DNA of 64,000 nt, taken from Datisca glomerata. Its lineage: Eukaryota > Streptophyta > Magnoliopsida > Cucurbitales > Datiscaceae. Each line of letters opens with the position of its first letter. Positions within the stretch are counted from its first letter, which is position 1. Positions 1-11,284 of this stretch are shown here, piece by piece. Where the stretch lies: positions 1,966,690 through 2,030,689 of the forward strand of contig QANY01003900.1 of NCBI GenBank assembly GCA_003255025.1. Reading direction: 5' to 3'. The translations under genes were made by a program, and so were the position numbers. The notes beneath the pieces were generated by a model. That model was given only the letters and a program-made list of their open reading frames with translations, did no database searches and was not told where the DNA came from.

Positions 1-1002
1 ATGTTTTATTTTGAATTGATCTTCCTATTTTTATTTGTATAGCAAAATTTAGTTTTTTGTCTTTAATTTTTGTATAACTATATTTAGTAACATATAAATT
101 ATACTAACATATAAAATTATTGCATAACCAAAGTTTTCAAAAGTGTGTCATTAACTATATTTTGAATTATATTATATTTAAATTTTTATAGAGACAATTC
201 ATTTTTTCTATCTATTACAACTGATTAGTAGAAAGTCTTAAACAACTTGCTACAAATCTTTCAAAGTTCAAATTAAAATTAACTTAGACACCATATACTA
301 GTTACTAATTATTTTATCTAAATTCATTAAATAGGAGAATGAATTTAAAATTTGTATATCTACTTTGATCCATTTTGTATTAAACGTAATCAGCTATTAA
401 ATGTCATATCTAAATTAGAAGTTATTTTGAGCAATCTGTCAATAATAAATTGATAAAATTATTTAAAAATGATTCACATCTTCTCCCCACTTGTAATATA
501 TTATATTCTAGATGAATGTCATAAATTTAATGTTTGGCAGATATGTGTTGTATCATCTGTGTGGTTATTTTGCAAAATTTCATAGAACTTAAGGTGCTTT
601 TGTATGTTTTAAATCACACAGTGGTATGATGAGTTAATATGTTGAAGGAATTTTGATAACTATCTAGAGAAATTATTGAATGCATTAGAATTTTCAAATG
701 TCAACATGGGTAATTATTCTTGAATAACATAGTTGAAAGAATTAATTCATAATAGTTACTCTAAAATCGGATGCTCTAGTGCTTCATTTAATTAAATTTT
801 GTTTTCACAATATATTATTCAGTTTTTTTTTTGTGTGTTTTGATTACTTTTAATTTTCATTTGATATTCTTCAGTTTGGACCCTTCAAATAGAACTAGGG
901 TTAATAAATTTGGATAAGTCATTAATTAATCAATCCCCATGTGATGATACTTTACTCTTAACTTTATGACCCAAACGATTTGTATACTTTGTGATTTTAA
1001 CA
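1..1002 (+). repeat. Probable 5' LTR (partial or whole) of Gypsy-1
   Basis: This AT-rich stretch has no convincing coding region. It lies directly upstream of a decayed primer-binding site and a gypsy gag, which is where the 5' LTR should be. The last ~80 bases, with the motif aatccccatgtg near 930 and an ending near ttttaaca, resemble the LTR end that precedes the PBS in Athila/Tat-type elements, as I remember that family. The left end of the LTR is not visible, and no matching 3' LTR could be recognised near 49-50 kb, so the extent is inferred. Confidence 0.5.
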
Positions 1003-1010
1003 TCTAGTTT

Positions 1011-1029
1011 TTAATACCGTTGTTGGAGA
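1011..1029 (+). other. Decayed tRNA-Asp-type primer-binding site of Gypsy-1
   Basis: The bases ttaataccgttgttggaga align with the tRNA-Asp-complementary site of Athila/Tat elements, TTGGCGCCGTTGCCGGGGA. They match at 12 of 19 positions, and all seven differences are G to A or C to T. The flanking bases (a T run before, ttgatttt after) also occur beside the Gypsy-2 PBS at 45252-45269, which supports the reading. Confidence 0.65.
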
Positions 1030-1149
1030 TTGATTTTATATTTATTAGTATCGATTATAACTACCTCCAGTTTTATTTGGATTATACAAAACATTATGAC
1101 ATTTCAATAAGGAGAAGAAAGAGGCTACACTGAGTTCACAAGCTATATC

Positions 1150-2157
1150 ATGGATGATGCACTTGATGGAGCCGAGAATCATAGAGTTTTGAGGGATTAT
1201 GTTGTCCACTCTGTTGGTGGAACTACCTTAAGCATAAGACGGCCAACCATACAAGCCAACAACTTTGAGATCAAACTAGCCATTATCCAAATGATCCATC
1301 AGTCAGTAGAATTTGGTCGGCTTCCCAATGATGAATCGAACACTCACATTGCAAATGTTTTGAGATATGTGACACTTTCAATCAATATGGTGTCTTGGAT
1401 GATGCAATCAGATTGAGGCTTTTCCCATTTTCACTTAAGGACAAAGCTTGGGAAAGGATTGACACAAAAGTTTCTAATAAAGTTCTTCCCACCGACCAAA
1501 ACAACTAAGAGGTGAAACGAAATCATCACATTTGTCCAATTTGACAATTTATGAGTTGCAATATGAGGCTTGGGAGAGGTACAAAGACCTGCTTCAAAAG
1601 TGTCCACACCATGGTCTACCTACTTGGCTGCAAGTTCAAACTTTTTACAATGGTTAGGGTGCCGCAACTTAAACTATGATCGATGTGGCGGCTGGAGGAT
1701 ATTTGATGAGCAAGACACACTATGTAGGTGATGAATTATTGGAGAAGATGTCTTAAAATAACTATCAATATGGCTTTTAGAAAGATCAATGCCGAAGAGA
1801 GCAGCCGAAGTCCACAAAATCAATGACATCACTTCCTTGACCGATCAAGCCTCTCTCTTGACTAAGTGATTGACAAGTGTCAATGCTATTCAGACTCCAA
1901 GTTCAGAGTGTGAGTTGTGTGGAGAACCTTATGTAAGTGTTGATTGTCACGTTGGCATCCCCTTTGCATCCTCTACTTATGAGCAAGCGAACTTTGTCTC
2001 CAACTTCCAACTGCAACAACACATACCTACTCCAACAAGTACCTTCCAGGTTGGAGAAATCATCCAAACGTCTCAAGGAGCAGCAACCAAAATTGTTTGG
2101 AGCTTCAAAGCATTAAACCTTAAGAGAAGAATGTCAACTTGGAGAAGCTCTTGCTGA
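1150..2157 (+). pseudogene. Gypsy-1 gag, degenerate
   Basis: This is a remnant of the retrotransposon capsid gene, which would package element RNA in the cytoplasm. The ATG at 1150 starts an 88-codon open stretch with the PTIQANNFEIK and FGRLPNDESNTHIAN motifs typical of Athila/Tat gag. A frameshift near 1416 is followed by LRLFPFSLKDKAW, then by YEAWERYKDLLQKCPHHGL and WLQVQTFYNG around 1555-1650. The last part (1870-2157) has CELCGEP, the start of a zinc-binding region. Several stops and frame changes make it non-functional. The family call is confident because the motif order matches; the exact 3' limit is uncertain. Confidence 0.85.
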
Positions 2158-2539
2158 ACTTCATTGTTAATACATCTAATCCATGGTGAAGACAATGAAG
2201 ACTCTTCAAAACTAAGCAATCTCAACCCAAAAACTTAAAGTTCAAACGGGGTAAGTGGCTAATTAGCTCCCAGGAAGGTCTCAAGGAGCATTTCCAACTT
2301 ACAACGAGACAAATTTCAGAAACACTAGAAGGTAATCACAGTGACGAGCGGATACCAACTAGAGCAGCCCCACACCACTAAAGAAGCCATGGACAGATAA
2401 AGCACAACAAGCAAAATCAAAGAAAGCATTGAGGCCACTAACACAATAGCCTCACGGACTCAAGAACTTCATTTGCTATGAAACAGCCCCAATCTTCCAC
2501 CTCCCCACCACTTTATGTTCCACCAATTCTTTTTCCAAG

Positions 2540-3485
2540 AAGAGGAAATTGGGAGAGCATGAGACAGCGATGTTAACCAAAGAGTGTAGTGGTATCTTGC
2601 TAAACAAAATTCCTTCAAAATTAAAAGATCTAGAAAGTTTCACCATACCTTTTACTATTGAAAATTCCAATTTTGATAAAACTTTTTGTGATTTAAGTGT
2701 AAGTATTAATTTAATGTTGTTTTTAGTTATCAGGAAACTCGTTCTTGGTGAAGCCAAAGCAACCACAATCGCTCTCCAGATAGGGACATGTCTATCAAGC
2801 ACCTGAGACATGTAATCGAATACGTACCACAAAAGTTGATAAGTTTATTTTCGCCGCTGGCTTTGTTGGTCTAGACCATAAAGGATGGGTGAGAAATACA
2901 ACTCATTCTAGGTTGACCATTCCTTGATAAGGGAAGAACCTTGATTAATGTTCAATAAGGAAAGCTAAACTTGAGGGTGCAAGATGAACAAGTGACTTTC
3001 AACGTCTTAGAGGCGATAAAGCATATATCCGAAGTTGGCTCATGATTTCCAATTGACACCATAGACAAGCTAGTGACGGACACCTTCAAAGAAGAAAATC
3101 CAAAATTACTTTTTGAAGCTTGTCACACCAAATCTGAGTCCATCAAAGTTGAACATGCTCTAGTAGGAGAATGTGCACACTATTTGTAAGCCTTACCATC
3201 ATTCGTTTAAGTAAATAAGTCAAAGGTTGAAGAGCTCGGTACCAACACTTCTAGGCCGAATCTATTAATTCAAGAGCCTAGTAGACTTGAACTCAAGCCC
3301 TTGCTCTCTCATCTCAGGGTCTTCAGAGAGGAAAAATGGAATAACAAACATCAAAATAATTAGCCCTTATCTTTTCATGCACAAGATCTTAATGGGAGAG
3401 AGGTTTAACCCAACGGTTCAGCCTTAATGTTGTTTGAATCCAACTAAGCAAGAAGTGGTGAGCGCTACGGTGTTGAAGTTGCTAG
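2540..3485 (+). pseudogene. Gypsy-1 protease and start of pol, degenerate
   Basis: An 85-codon open stretch (2549-2806) holds the gypsy retropepsin region: TKECSGILLNKIPSKLKD, then CDLSVSINLM where the family usually has DLGASINLM, so the active-site neighbourhood is altered. Further traces follow in other frames: RTLINVQ and GKLNLRVQDEQVTFNV near 2930-3015, and the pre-RT segment ending in KLL at about 3475-3484. The frame is cut at 3485 by Copia-1 and resumes at 21392 with the next RT residues. The product would have processed the Gag-Pol polyprotein. It is broken by stops. Confidence 0.85.
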
Positions 3486-5593
3486 TGTTAGAAACACGGC
3501 GCTCATGCAGCACAGGCATGGTATTTTTTTTTTAAAATTTATTAAAAATGAATCGTATATTTTCGAAAAAACGAAAACAAGCGCGACTCAACGGTTTCTA
3601 AAATAAAAAATTTTATTGAAAAACTTTTTTCAATCAAGATCTGTTATATTTATATATTAAATTTGATACATACATGGATATGAATCATATAACTCTTATA
3701 GTCTATATTGAGCGCCCTCGCAAACCAACGATCTTGCGTTCCCACGAATAACTGACTTCGAGACCAATCCTCAAACGCACTAGGACGTGTGTGGACACGT
3801 AAAATAATCAGAGACACTTTTTCTATCTCTAGATGTACTCAAAACATGAAATCTAGAGATTTACTAAGAATGATTAATTTTTGTTAGACAATCCTCTGAG
3901 AGAATACAATGTTTATTCTCACGTAACTTTTTGATTAACTTTTTAATCATACAGAAAATATATGATGATAGCAATTGTGTTATTCACTCTCTATCAACAT
4001 TGAGACCAATAGAATACTATCTATATATATTTTCTAAATAATGACATATCATATTTTTAGGGATAAAAAGAAAATAATATTTAATTTTAAAATTATCATT
4101 GCAATGGGATCCACTGTAATTTGTGCACAACTGTAGTGCCACATGGCACTGCAGTTGCCGTGATCAATGACAGTGCCTCACGGCACTGTGTGTCACGACA
4201 CTGCAGTTGCCATGATCCATGACAATGCCTCACGACACTGTGTGTCACAGCACTACTGTACTGTCGTGTCACACTATAATATTGCACGCCCACTACTATA
4301 GTGTCATGTGACGCTATAATAGTTCAAGTCAATCTCTGATTCTCAACCAGTAATTGACACGTAGTAATTACTACGAATTAAATATTTATTTGAATCAGAA
4401 AAATATCTAAATATCTAAATATCGATATATATATATATATGTATAATTTCCAAAATTTATATATAATTATTCAATCAATTAATTCTTAATTAATTATTCA
4501 CACATAATTATCTCATAATTACATACTTGCCTCAGAATAAAAATTCTTTTTGCAAGTCAGTCCTTTTCTCATGTCCTAAAATATTCACACTTTAGTCTCC
4601 GTAGTATAGAGGTGACTTGGGGACCATGAACGTATAATCTTAAGCTCCAATAAATTAGATTATTAATCAAACTCTTTAATTAAATAATTTTATTTATTCA
4701 ATTCATTATTACTCCACTATAAATATGGAATTCCACTCTTAGAGATTATATAATGTATTTATAGAGTATTCTCGTGTAGTACATTGATATAATCATTTCA
4801 CGTAGTTTTGTCCACCAATTATTGGTTCGTAAATTAGAGTTGGTCAAAATTATCATTTTACCCTTCTAATTACTTCTTGATCTTTAAGTACCATTAATTC
4901 ACTAGTTAATGGCTAATTTATAATTGTATCATAAATTTGAGCTCAATAACAATTCAGTTACATTAACACTTAAGGGCACCAATATATGATCCGTTAGGAA
5001 AGCTTGGATTCCAAATCTTGTAAGATCACGTTCCCAGCCATTCATATTACTAAATCTCTAAAACAAAAGTCACTAGCTTGTTTTAGAGACAAACATTAAC
5101 GAGTGAATTAAAAGATCATGTAGACATGTATAGGAGTTCATGACTACTCAAGGTTCAGACTGGTCTACATATGATCATAAGATTTATGTGTATTAAATCT
5201 TTATGATAAACGATATGTTAATAAAGATATTCATTCACATTGGTCCTGTTATATATAATCTTATTATAAAAGTACATTCACTAAGAACTATATCAGCATC
5301 AATGATCTGGAGCTAGATCACATACATTCATAATACTTAGTGAATCATACTAGCAACCATTCATTAAAAATGACATGCTTTAATATGTTGCTGACATTTT
5401 TATTCATTATCTATGATCTTAATCCTCTCGTACTAATAAAAGATCATAGTCTCATTAATGAATATAGAATTTTCAGATATTTATATAAATTATTCAATAA
5501 TAATTTAAAAGAACGATTATAAGAAAAATGTAACTTCATTAAATTTCATATTAAAATGTCAATACACATGCTTTGAAGGAATAGCCCCCAACA
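3486..5593 (-). repeat. Copia-1 3' LTR
   Basis: On the minus strand the LTR starts TGTTGGGGGCTATTCC at 5593 and ends at 3486. It is homologous to the LTRs at 7485-8783, 14089-16131 and 19161-21391. It holds a (TA)n run near 4426-4442 and a GC-rich cluster of inverted CAGTGCC/GGCACTG-like motifs at about 4110-4330. The short open frames inside it (for example 4096-4293 and 5340-5522) are not genes. Confidence 0.88.
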
Positions 5594-5609
5594 ATCTTCC
5601 ACTTACCCT
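5594..5609 (-). other. Copia-1 polypurine tract
   Basis: On the minus strand agggtaagtggaagat directly precedes the TGTTGGGG start of the 3' LTR. This is the expected place and composition for the plus-strand primer of reverse transcription. The same tract occurs at 14073-14088 and 40289-40304. Confidence 0.75.
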
Positions 5610-7479
5610 AAAGTAAATGTGGCATCTCTCTCCACCTCATGTTACACGCATGACCCTCAAATGACTTCGTAGGAAGTGTCTTGGTAAAAAGATCAGTTAG
5701 GTTCAGATCTGATGCTATCTTAATAACAGTCACATCTCCTTGATGGATGATCTCTCTTACAAGATGATATTTCCTCTGTATGTGCTTACCCCTCTTGTGA
5801 CTCTTTGGTTCTTTGTAATTAGGTACCACCCCATTGTTGTCACAGTATAGGATCAGTGGTTTTTCCATATCTGAAACTACTTTCAGATCAGTATAGAACT
5901 TTTCGAGTCTTGCTGCTTCTTTCTAGCTTGACAAGCCGCTTTATATTCGTCTTCCATAGTGAAATCTGCAATGATTGATGGTTTGATACTTCCACATACT
6001 ACAACTCATCCACCTAAAATGAATACTGATCCAGATCTCTACTTTTGACTATCTTTGTTTGATTAAAAATCAGAATCAGTATATCTAGTGGTGTTCAAGT
6101 CTCCACCTGAATAAACAAGTATATAGTTTCTCATTCTCCTAAGATACTTGAGAATGTGCTTTACTGCAATCCAATGTTCCAAACTTGGATTCGATTGATA
6201 ACGACTGACAATTCCCACTACAAAACAGGTGTTTGGTCTTGTACACAACATGGCATACATGAGACTACCAATAACTGAAGTATAAAGAATCTTTCTCATA
6301 TCCTCTTCCTCCTGAGATGTCTTAAGACAATGCTCCTTAGAGAGGACAATTCCATGTCTGGTCGGTAGTTGACCTTTCTAGGAATTCTCCATAGAGAATC
6401 TCTCCAGCACCTTATCAATATAAGATGCCTGAGAAAGTGCCAAGAGCTTATTCTTTCTATCTCTTAGGATTTGGATGCCTAGAACACAGCTCGCCTCTCC
6501 AAATCTTTCATTTGGAATTTCTCAGCCAACCACTCCGTTACCTTTGACAAAGTTTCTACATCATTCTCAATGAGTAGAATATCGTCAATGTAAAGAACTA
6601 AAGAAATAATATCTTGTCTTTGATGTATTTATAAACACAAGCTTCGTCAACATTTTGCTCGAAGCATATGATTTAAAAATCTCATTAAAGGTAAGGTTTC
6701 AAGATCTATATGCTTGCTTTAATTTATAAATAGATTTAAGCAACTTGCATACTTTCTGATCTTGTCCCATTTTCACGAACCCTTCTGGTTGCATCATACA
6801 GATGTTTTCTTTAGGAGAGTCATTCAAAAAATCTTTCTTGACGTCTATTTGCCATATTTTACTATCCAAACTAGTTGTACTGGAAAAAAGGATGCGAATG
6901 GATTTTAGCAAGGCAACAGGGGATAATGTCTCGTCATAATTGACTCACTCCCTTTGTGTATACCGCTTGGCTACCAGTCGTATCTTGAAAGTCTCTACTT
7001 TCACATATGCACCTCTTTTCCTCTTAAAGATCCATTTACATCTAACGGGCATGACATCTTCATGTGGATCTACAAGTTCCTAGATGGAATTGGAATACAC
7101 AAATTTCATTTCCTGGTTCATGACATCTTGTCATTTCTCCTTTTTGGGATCATTCATCGCCTCTTTAAAGGTTAATGGATCATATTTATCAGTATCAGAC
7201 ACTAGGACATGTGTCTCTAGTTCATAGTTAATAGGTTGTCATACAACCCTCCAACTACGACGTTGCATCGGGGTTTCCTGAATAGGAACTGTGGTTTCCG
7301 TGGTTTGTCATTTATCAGTTGATGATGAAGATGGTCTGATCTCATCAAACGCTAATTTTTTTAGAACTACTTTGCTTCGAGGTTTGTAGTTTTGTATATA
7401 GTCATGTTTAAGGAATGTTGCATTTGTCAACACAAATACCTTTTGATCCTTGTGACTATAAAAGTACCCACCACTAGTC
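5610..7479 (-). pseudogene. Copia-1 pol, RT and RNase H part, degenerate
   Basis: Read on the minus strand from 7479 down, this begins with GGYFYSHKDQKVFV, just after the integrase. A linker and RT follow: WIFKRKRGAYVKVETF near 7030, IWQIDVKKDFLND, and QPEGFVKMGQDQKVCKLLKS at 6699-6911. The catalytic YIDD with ILLIEND lies near 6570-6595. Later come YTSVIGSLMYAMLCTRP and KHILKYLRRMRNYILVY (6063-6299), then the RNase H end with PLILYCDNNG, SHKRGKHI and LFTKTLPTKSFEGH (5608-5868). This is the canonical copia order. Frameshifts and stops separate the blocks. The N-terminal half of the same pol lies beyond Copia-2 at 16137-17809. Confidence 0.88.
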
Positions 7480-7484
7480 TCTGA

Positions 7485-8783
7485 TGTTGGGGGTTATTCC
7501 CTCAAAGCATGTGTATTGATATTTTAATATTAAATTTAATGAAATTACATTTTTCTTATAATTGTCCTTTTAAATTATTGTTCAATAATTTATATAAATA
7601 TATGAAAATTTCATATTCATTAATGAGACTATGAAATTGTATTAGTACGAGAGGATTAAGATTATTGATAACGAATAAAAATGCCAGCAACATATTAAAG
7701 TATGAAATTTTTAATGAATGGTTACTAGTACGGTTCACTAAGCATTATGAATGCGTGTGATCGAGATCTGGATCATTGATGTGGGTAAACATCTTAATGA
7801 AGGTACTTTATATAAATCTTTTATTTGTGAACTAACAGATAAATTAATTGATAGGGATAATCAGATATGTTAATTTTGAATTAACTGATATGTAGATACT
7901 TATCTTATTAAAATAAATATTTAAATCAAAGTAATTGCAACGTGTCAATCACTGACTGGAAATCAGAGATTGACATGAACTACTGTAGTGCAATGTGGCA
8001 CTACAATAGTGGGGGTGTTATATTGTAGTGTCACATGACTCTACAGTAATGCCATGACACACAGTGCCGTGAGGCATTGTGAAAGCTCACGACAACTACA
8101 ATGACGTGTGGCACTGTAATTGTGCACAAGTTACGGTGGGTCCCAATACAATAGAAATTTTGAAGTTAAATATTATTTTTAGTTTATCTCTAAAAATATG
8201 ATATGCCATTATCTAGAAAATATATATGTATTATTCTTTTGGCCTCAATGTTGATAGAAAGTGAAGAAAATAATTTCTATCAGGGTGAATTTTTTCTGTG
8301 ATTAAAAAGTTAATCAAAAATCTTTGTGAGAATAATTATCCCATTCTCTCAGAGGATTGTGTCACAAAAATTAATCATTTTCAGTAAATATCTAGATCTC
8401 ATGTGTTGAGTACATTTAGAGACATACAATGTGTATTAAATAATTCTACGTGCCCATACACGTCCTAGTACGTTTGAGGATTGGTTTGGAAGATCTAAGT
8501 ATGGATCTCGAGGTCTGTTGTTTATGAGAACGCATGATCGTTGGTTTGCAATGACGCTTGATATAGACTACAAAAGATATATGATTCATATCTATATATG
8601 TCTTAGTTTTAATGTATAAAAATATAATGGATCTTGATTGATAAAAGCTTTCAATAAGAATTTTTATTTTGAAAACCGTTGTATCGCGCTTGTTTTTGTT
8701 TTATCAAAGAAAAACATACATTTTTAATAAAAAAAATTTTAAACCGCCACTCCTCCACTGCGCGTGTGCCGTATTTTACAACA
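7485..8783 (+). repeat. Copia-2 5' LTR
   Basis: It starts TGTTGGGGGTTATTCCC and ends TTTTACAACA directly before the PBS. At ~1.3 kb it is shorter than its 2.04-kb partner, because an internal block is missing just after 7800 that the 3' LTR retains. A decayed G-box palindrome remains at 7984-8005, with the CACGTG core changed. Confidence 0.87.
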
Positions 8784-8799
8784 ATTAGTATCAAATCGG
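8784..8799 (+). other. Copia-2 primer-binding site (initiator-Met tRNA type)
   Basis: The bases attagtatcaaatcgg follow the LTR end directly. They resemble the plant copia site TTGGTATCAGAGC, complementary to the 3' end of initiator tRNA-Met, with several substitutions. A second partial copy of this sequence (tagtatcaaatcggtct) recurs at about 8828-8846, suggesting a short local duplication. Confidence 0.65.
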
Positions 8800-10417
8800 T
8801 CTTTATATATTTATGTATTAAATACAATTAGTATCAAATCGGTCTTATATATTTTTGAATGTATGGTTAAATAATGAATCCTTAAATGTGTGGTGATTAT
8901 ATGGTTAGGCTTTGTTCTTTAATTTTTCCTTAGATCTTGTGTAAGCCGATTTATGGTGTAAGAATTTTTGTAATTTTATTTTGAATATTATATTGTAATT
9001 ATTTCGATCCCGAGAAGATGAAGAACGCACGAGAAGAACGAGGAGGAAAAAGAAAAAATAGGAATTCCTAGGGAATTTCGACGCCGACACCAGAAATAGG
9101 ATTCCCAGCGCTGGCACCGTTGATATTCTAGCGGCAGTAACACTGCCAAAACATTGGCGGCGTCGTGTCTGACGGCAGTGGCCAGCGGTCGGCGGTGGCC
9201 GGCGGTTCGGGAGCAGCGGTGGTGGAAGTCCGGTGGCGGTGGGAGAGTCTTATCATTGGTAACAATTGTTCTCACATCTAGGAAAGTTACCCTTATAGTA
9301 ACTTACCCTATCACTAGAGAATTTTATGTTAACCCTAACTCTATCTATTTTCTTTTAAATTTTGAAATTAATGTAATTTTAAAATCAATTATTAATTATT
9401 AATTTTATGAAAATTAAAGATTAATTAATTGATTGAGTTTGATCCAAGTTTGACCAAGTCAATAAATTGTTTATTGACTGAATCAAATTCAATAATTTTA
9501 AACATAATTATAGATATAATTTTTATTTAAGAAAAATAGTTTTTTTCTAATTAAAAGGGTTTTGTTCAGAGCTTGAAGATTATGAAGATGAACATCAGGT
9601 GGATAATGAAATATTTTAGAAATATGTAATCTTAAACTCCTCTTTGTAATTTTATTTCTTTATTTCAATGGTTCTAACTTAAAAATACCCAATAGTCACT
9701 CGGCCCATTATTATTTTATTTAATTGTTAAATAAATATTTATTGATATGATTAATAACATGACCATGCATTAGTCGATCACATATCATACATGAAACCTC
9801 ATACAGTTTTATTTAATCATACATCTTAGCAGTTTTATTTAATCATAAATATTTATTGATATGATTAATAATATGTTTATATAAATTATTTTGATAAATC
9901 AATTGTATGTAAACTGTTAGGTTTTAATTAGTTAAAACTTGGTAACCATGCCACTCTAAAGTCTATAGTAACTTTTAGGATAATCATCTTTATTAAAATA
10001 GTTTTATTAAGGTTTGATAATTATAATTAATTAGTTAATTTATATTCACCTAATCATGACTTAGGCTCTTTAGAAGGTTAAATGAACTTAGACCAATTAA
10101 ATTGGATTAACTGTTAGTTTCACATTCATTGGGTTATTATTTTAACTAGTAATTAATTTGAAATTAATTGATTAGTTAAAAGAGAAAATATTTTGAGGTA
10201 TTTTAAGTTTTAATTAATAAAGATGAGAAGGTCTCATAGACAGTCTAAGATTAATCTGACCGACCCTAAGATGGCGCGTTAATTGTTAGATTTTTTTATC
10301 GTGATTAGTAAATATTAAGTTTATGTGTTTGTTATGTTGCATTCATGCATCATGTTTATTTTCTGAGTTCTGGATATTTATATTGAATTAAGTATGTTTT
10401 ATTTTTCAGTTATTATC
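8800..10417 (+). other. Copia-2 untranslated leader
   Basis: This is the ~1.6-kb non-coding leader between PBS and gag. A GC-rich island (about 9060-9250, full of GGCGG and GGTGG) stands out in the AT-rich surroundings and has a counterpart in Copia-3 at about 26010-26165. Short minus-strand open frames over the island come from its composition and are not genes. The leader ends with a pyrimidine-rich TTTTATTTTTCAG just before the gag ATG, a possible splice acceptor shared with Copia-3 and Copia-4. A motif gaccgaccctaag lies near 10258. Confidence 0.6.
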
Positions 10418-11281
10418 ATGTCTAGCATGGACAACCCTATTACTACTTTACTTGCACTTGAGAAACTGAATGGTGAATTTCATAATATGGAAATCAAATT
10501 TAAACTTGTTGCTAATTTGTGAGAACCACAAATTTGTTCTTACTGAGGAATGTTCTGAGGAGCCCGCTGCCAAGGCCCCTAAGAATGTTAGGGATAAGTT
10601 TGATGCTTGGATTTAATCCAACAACAAAGCCAAATGCTGCATGATTGTGAGCATGAATGATGTTCTGAGAACCAAGCATGAGAGCATGGAGATTGCTTAT
10701 GAGATTATCTGCATGGGATGTTTGGGCAACAGTCTAATCAAAGTCGTCATGATGCTATTAGGAGCTACATGACAACCAAGATGAAGAAAGCTACTTCTGT
10801 GCATGAACATGTTTTGAACGTGATCAACTTAATGCGTGAGACAGAAGTACATGGGGTGACCATTGATGAACGAACTCAAGTCAACATAATACTTGAACTG
10901 CTTACAGCTGCTTTTTCTGCATTCACCACCAACTATGTTATGAACAAGTTGCAATTCAACATGACCCAATTGTTGAATGAACTGTAAATGTTTGAGTCAC
11001 TCAATAAGAGTATGACCAAAAAGGGCGAGGTGGATGTTGCCGAGCAAAAGACTTCTTTAACTGTTGTTAAAAGTAACAAGAGGAAGAATAGCAATGGTAA
11101 GGGCCAAGGTAAAAACATGAAAAGGAAGAAAGCCAAGACATCGCCGAAAGCCAAGAAGAACAAAAATGACAACAAGCCCAAGGGAAAATGTAACAAGTTT
11201 CTCTCCGAGCTGAAAAATAAAGGTAAATATGATTTACTTATACTTGAAGCTTGTTTAGTGGAATATAATTTTTCATCCTAA
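10418..11281 (+). pseudogene. Copia-2 gag, degenerate, zinc knuckle deleted
   Basis: The ATG at 10418 opens MSSMDNPITTLLALEKLNG, the conserved start of this family's gag, and soon hits a stop. The middle (10718-10987) reads MFGQQSNQSRHDAIRSYMTT and continues to YVMNKLQFNMTQLLNEL. The basic tail is at 10988-11281. The CCHC knuckle is missing: the frame passes from KPKGK to CNKFLSEL, whereas Copia-3 has a knuckle block there (28484-28527). The loss is in frame, between two Cys codons. Gag would form the virus-like particle and bind RNA; this copy cannot. Confidence 0.87.
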
Positions 11282-11284
11282 ATA

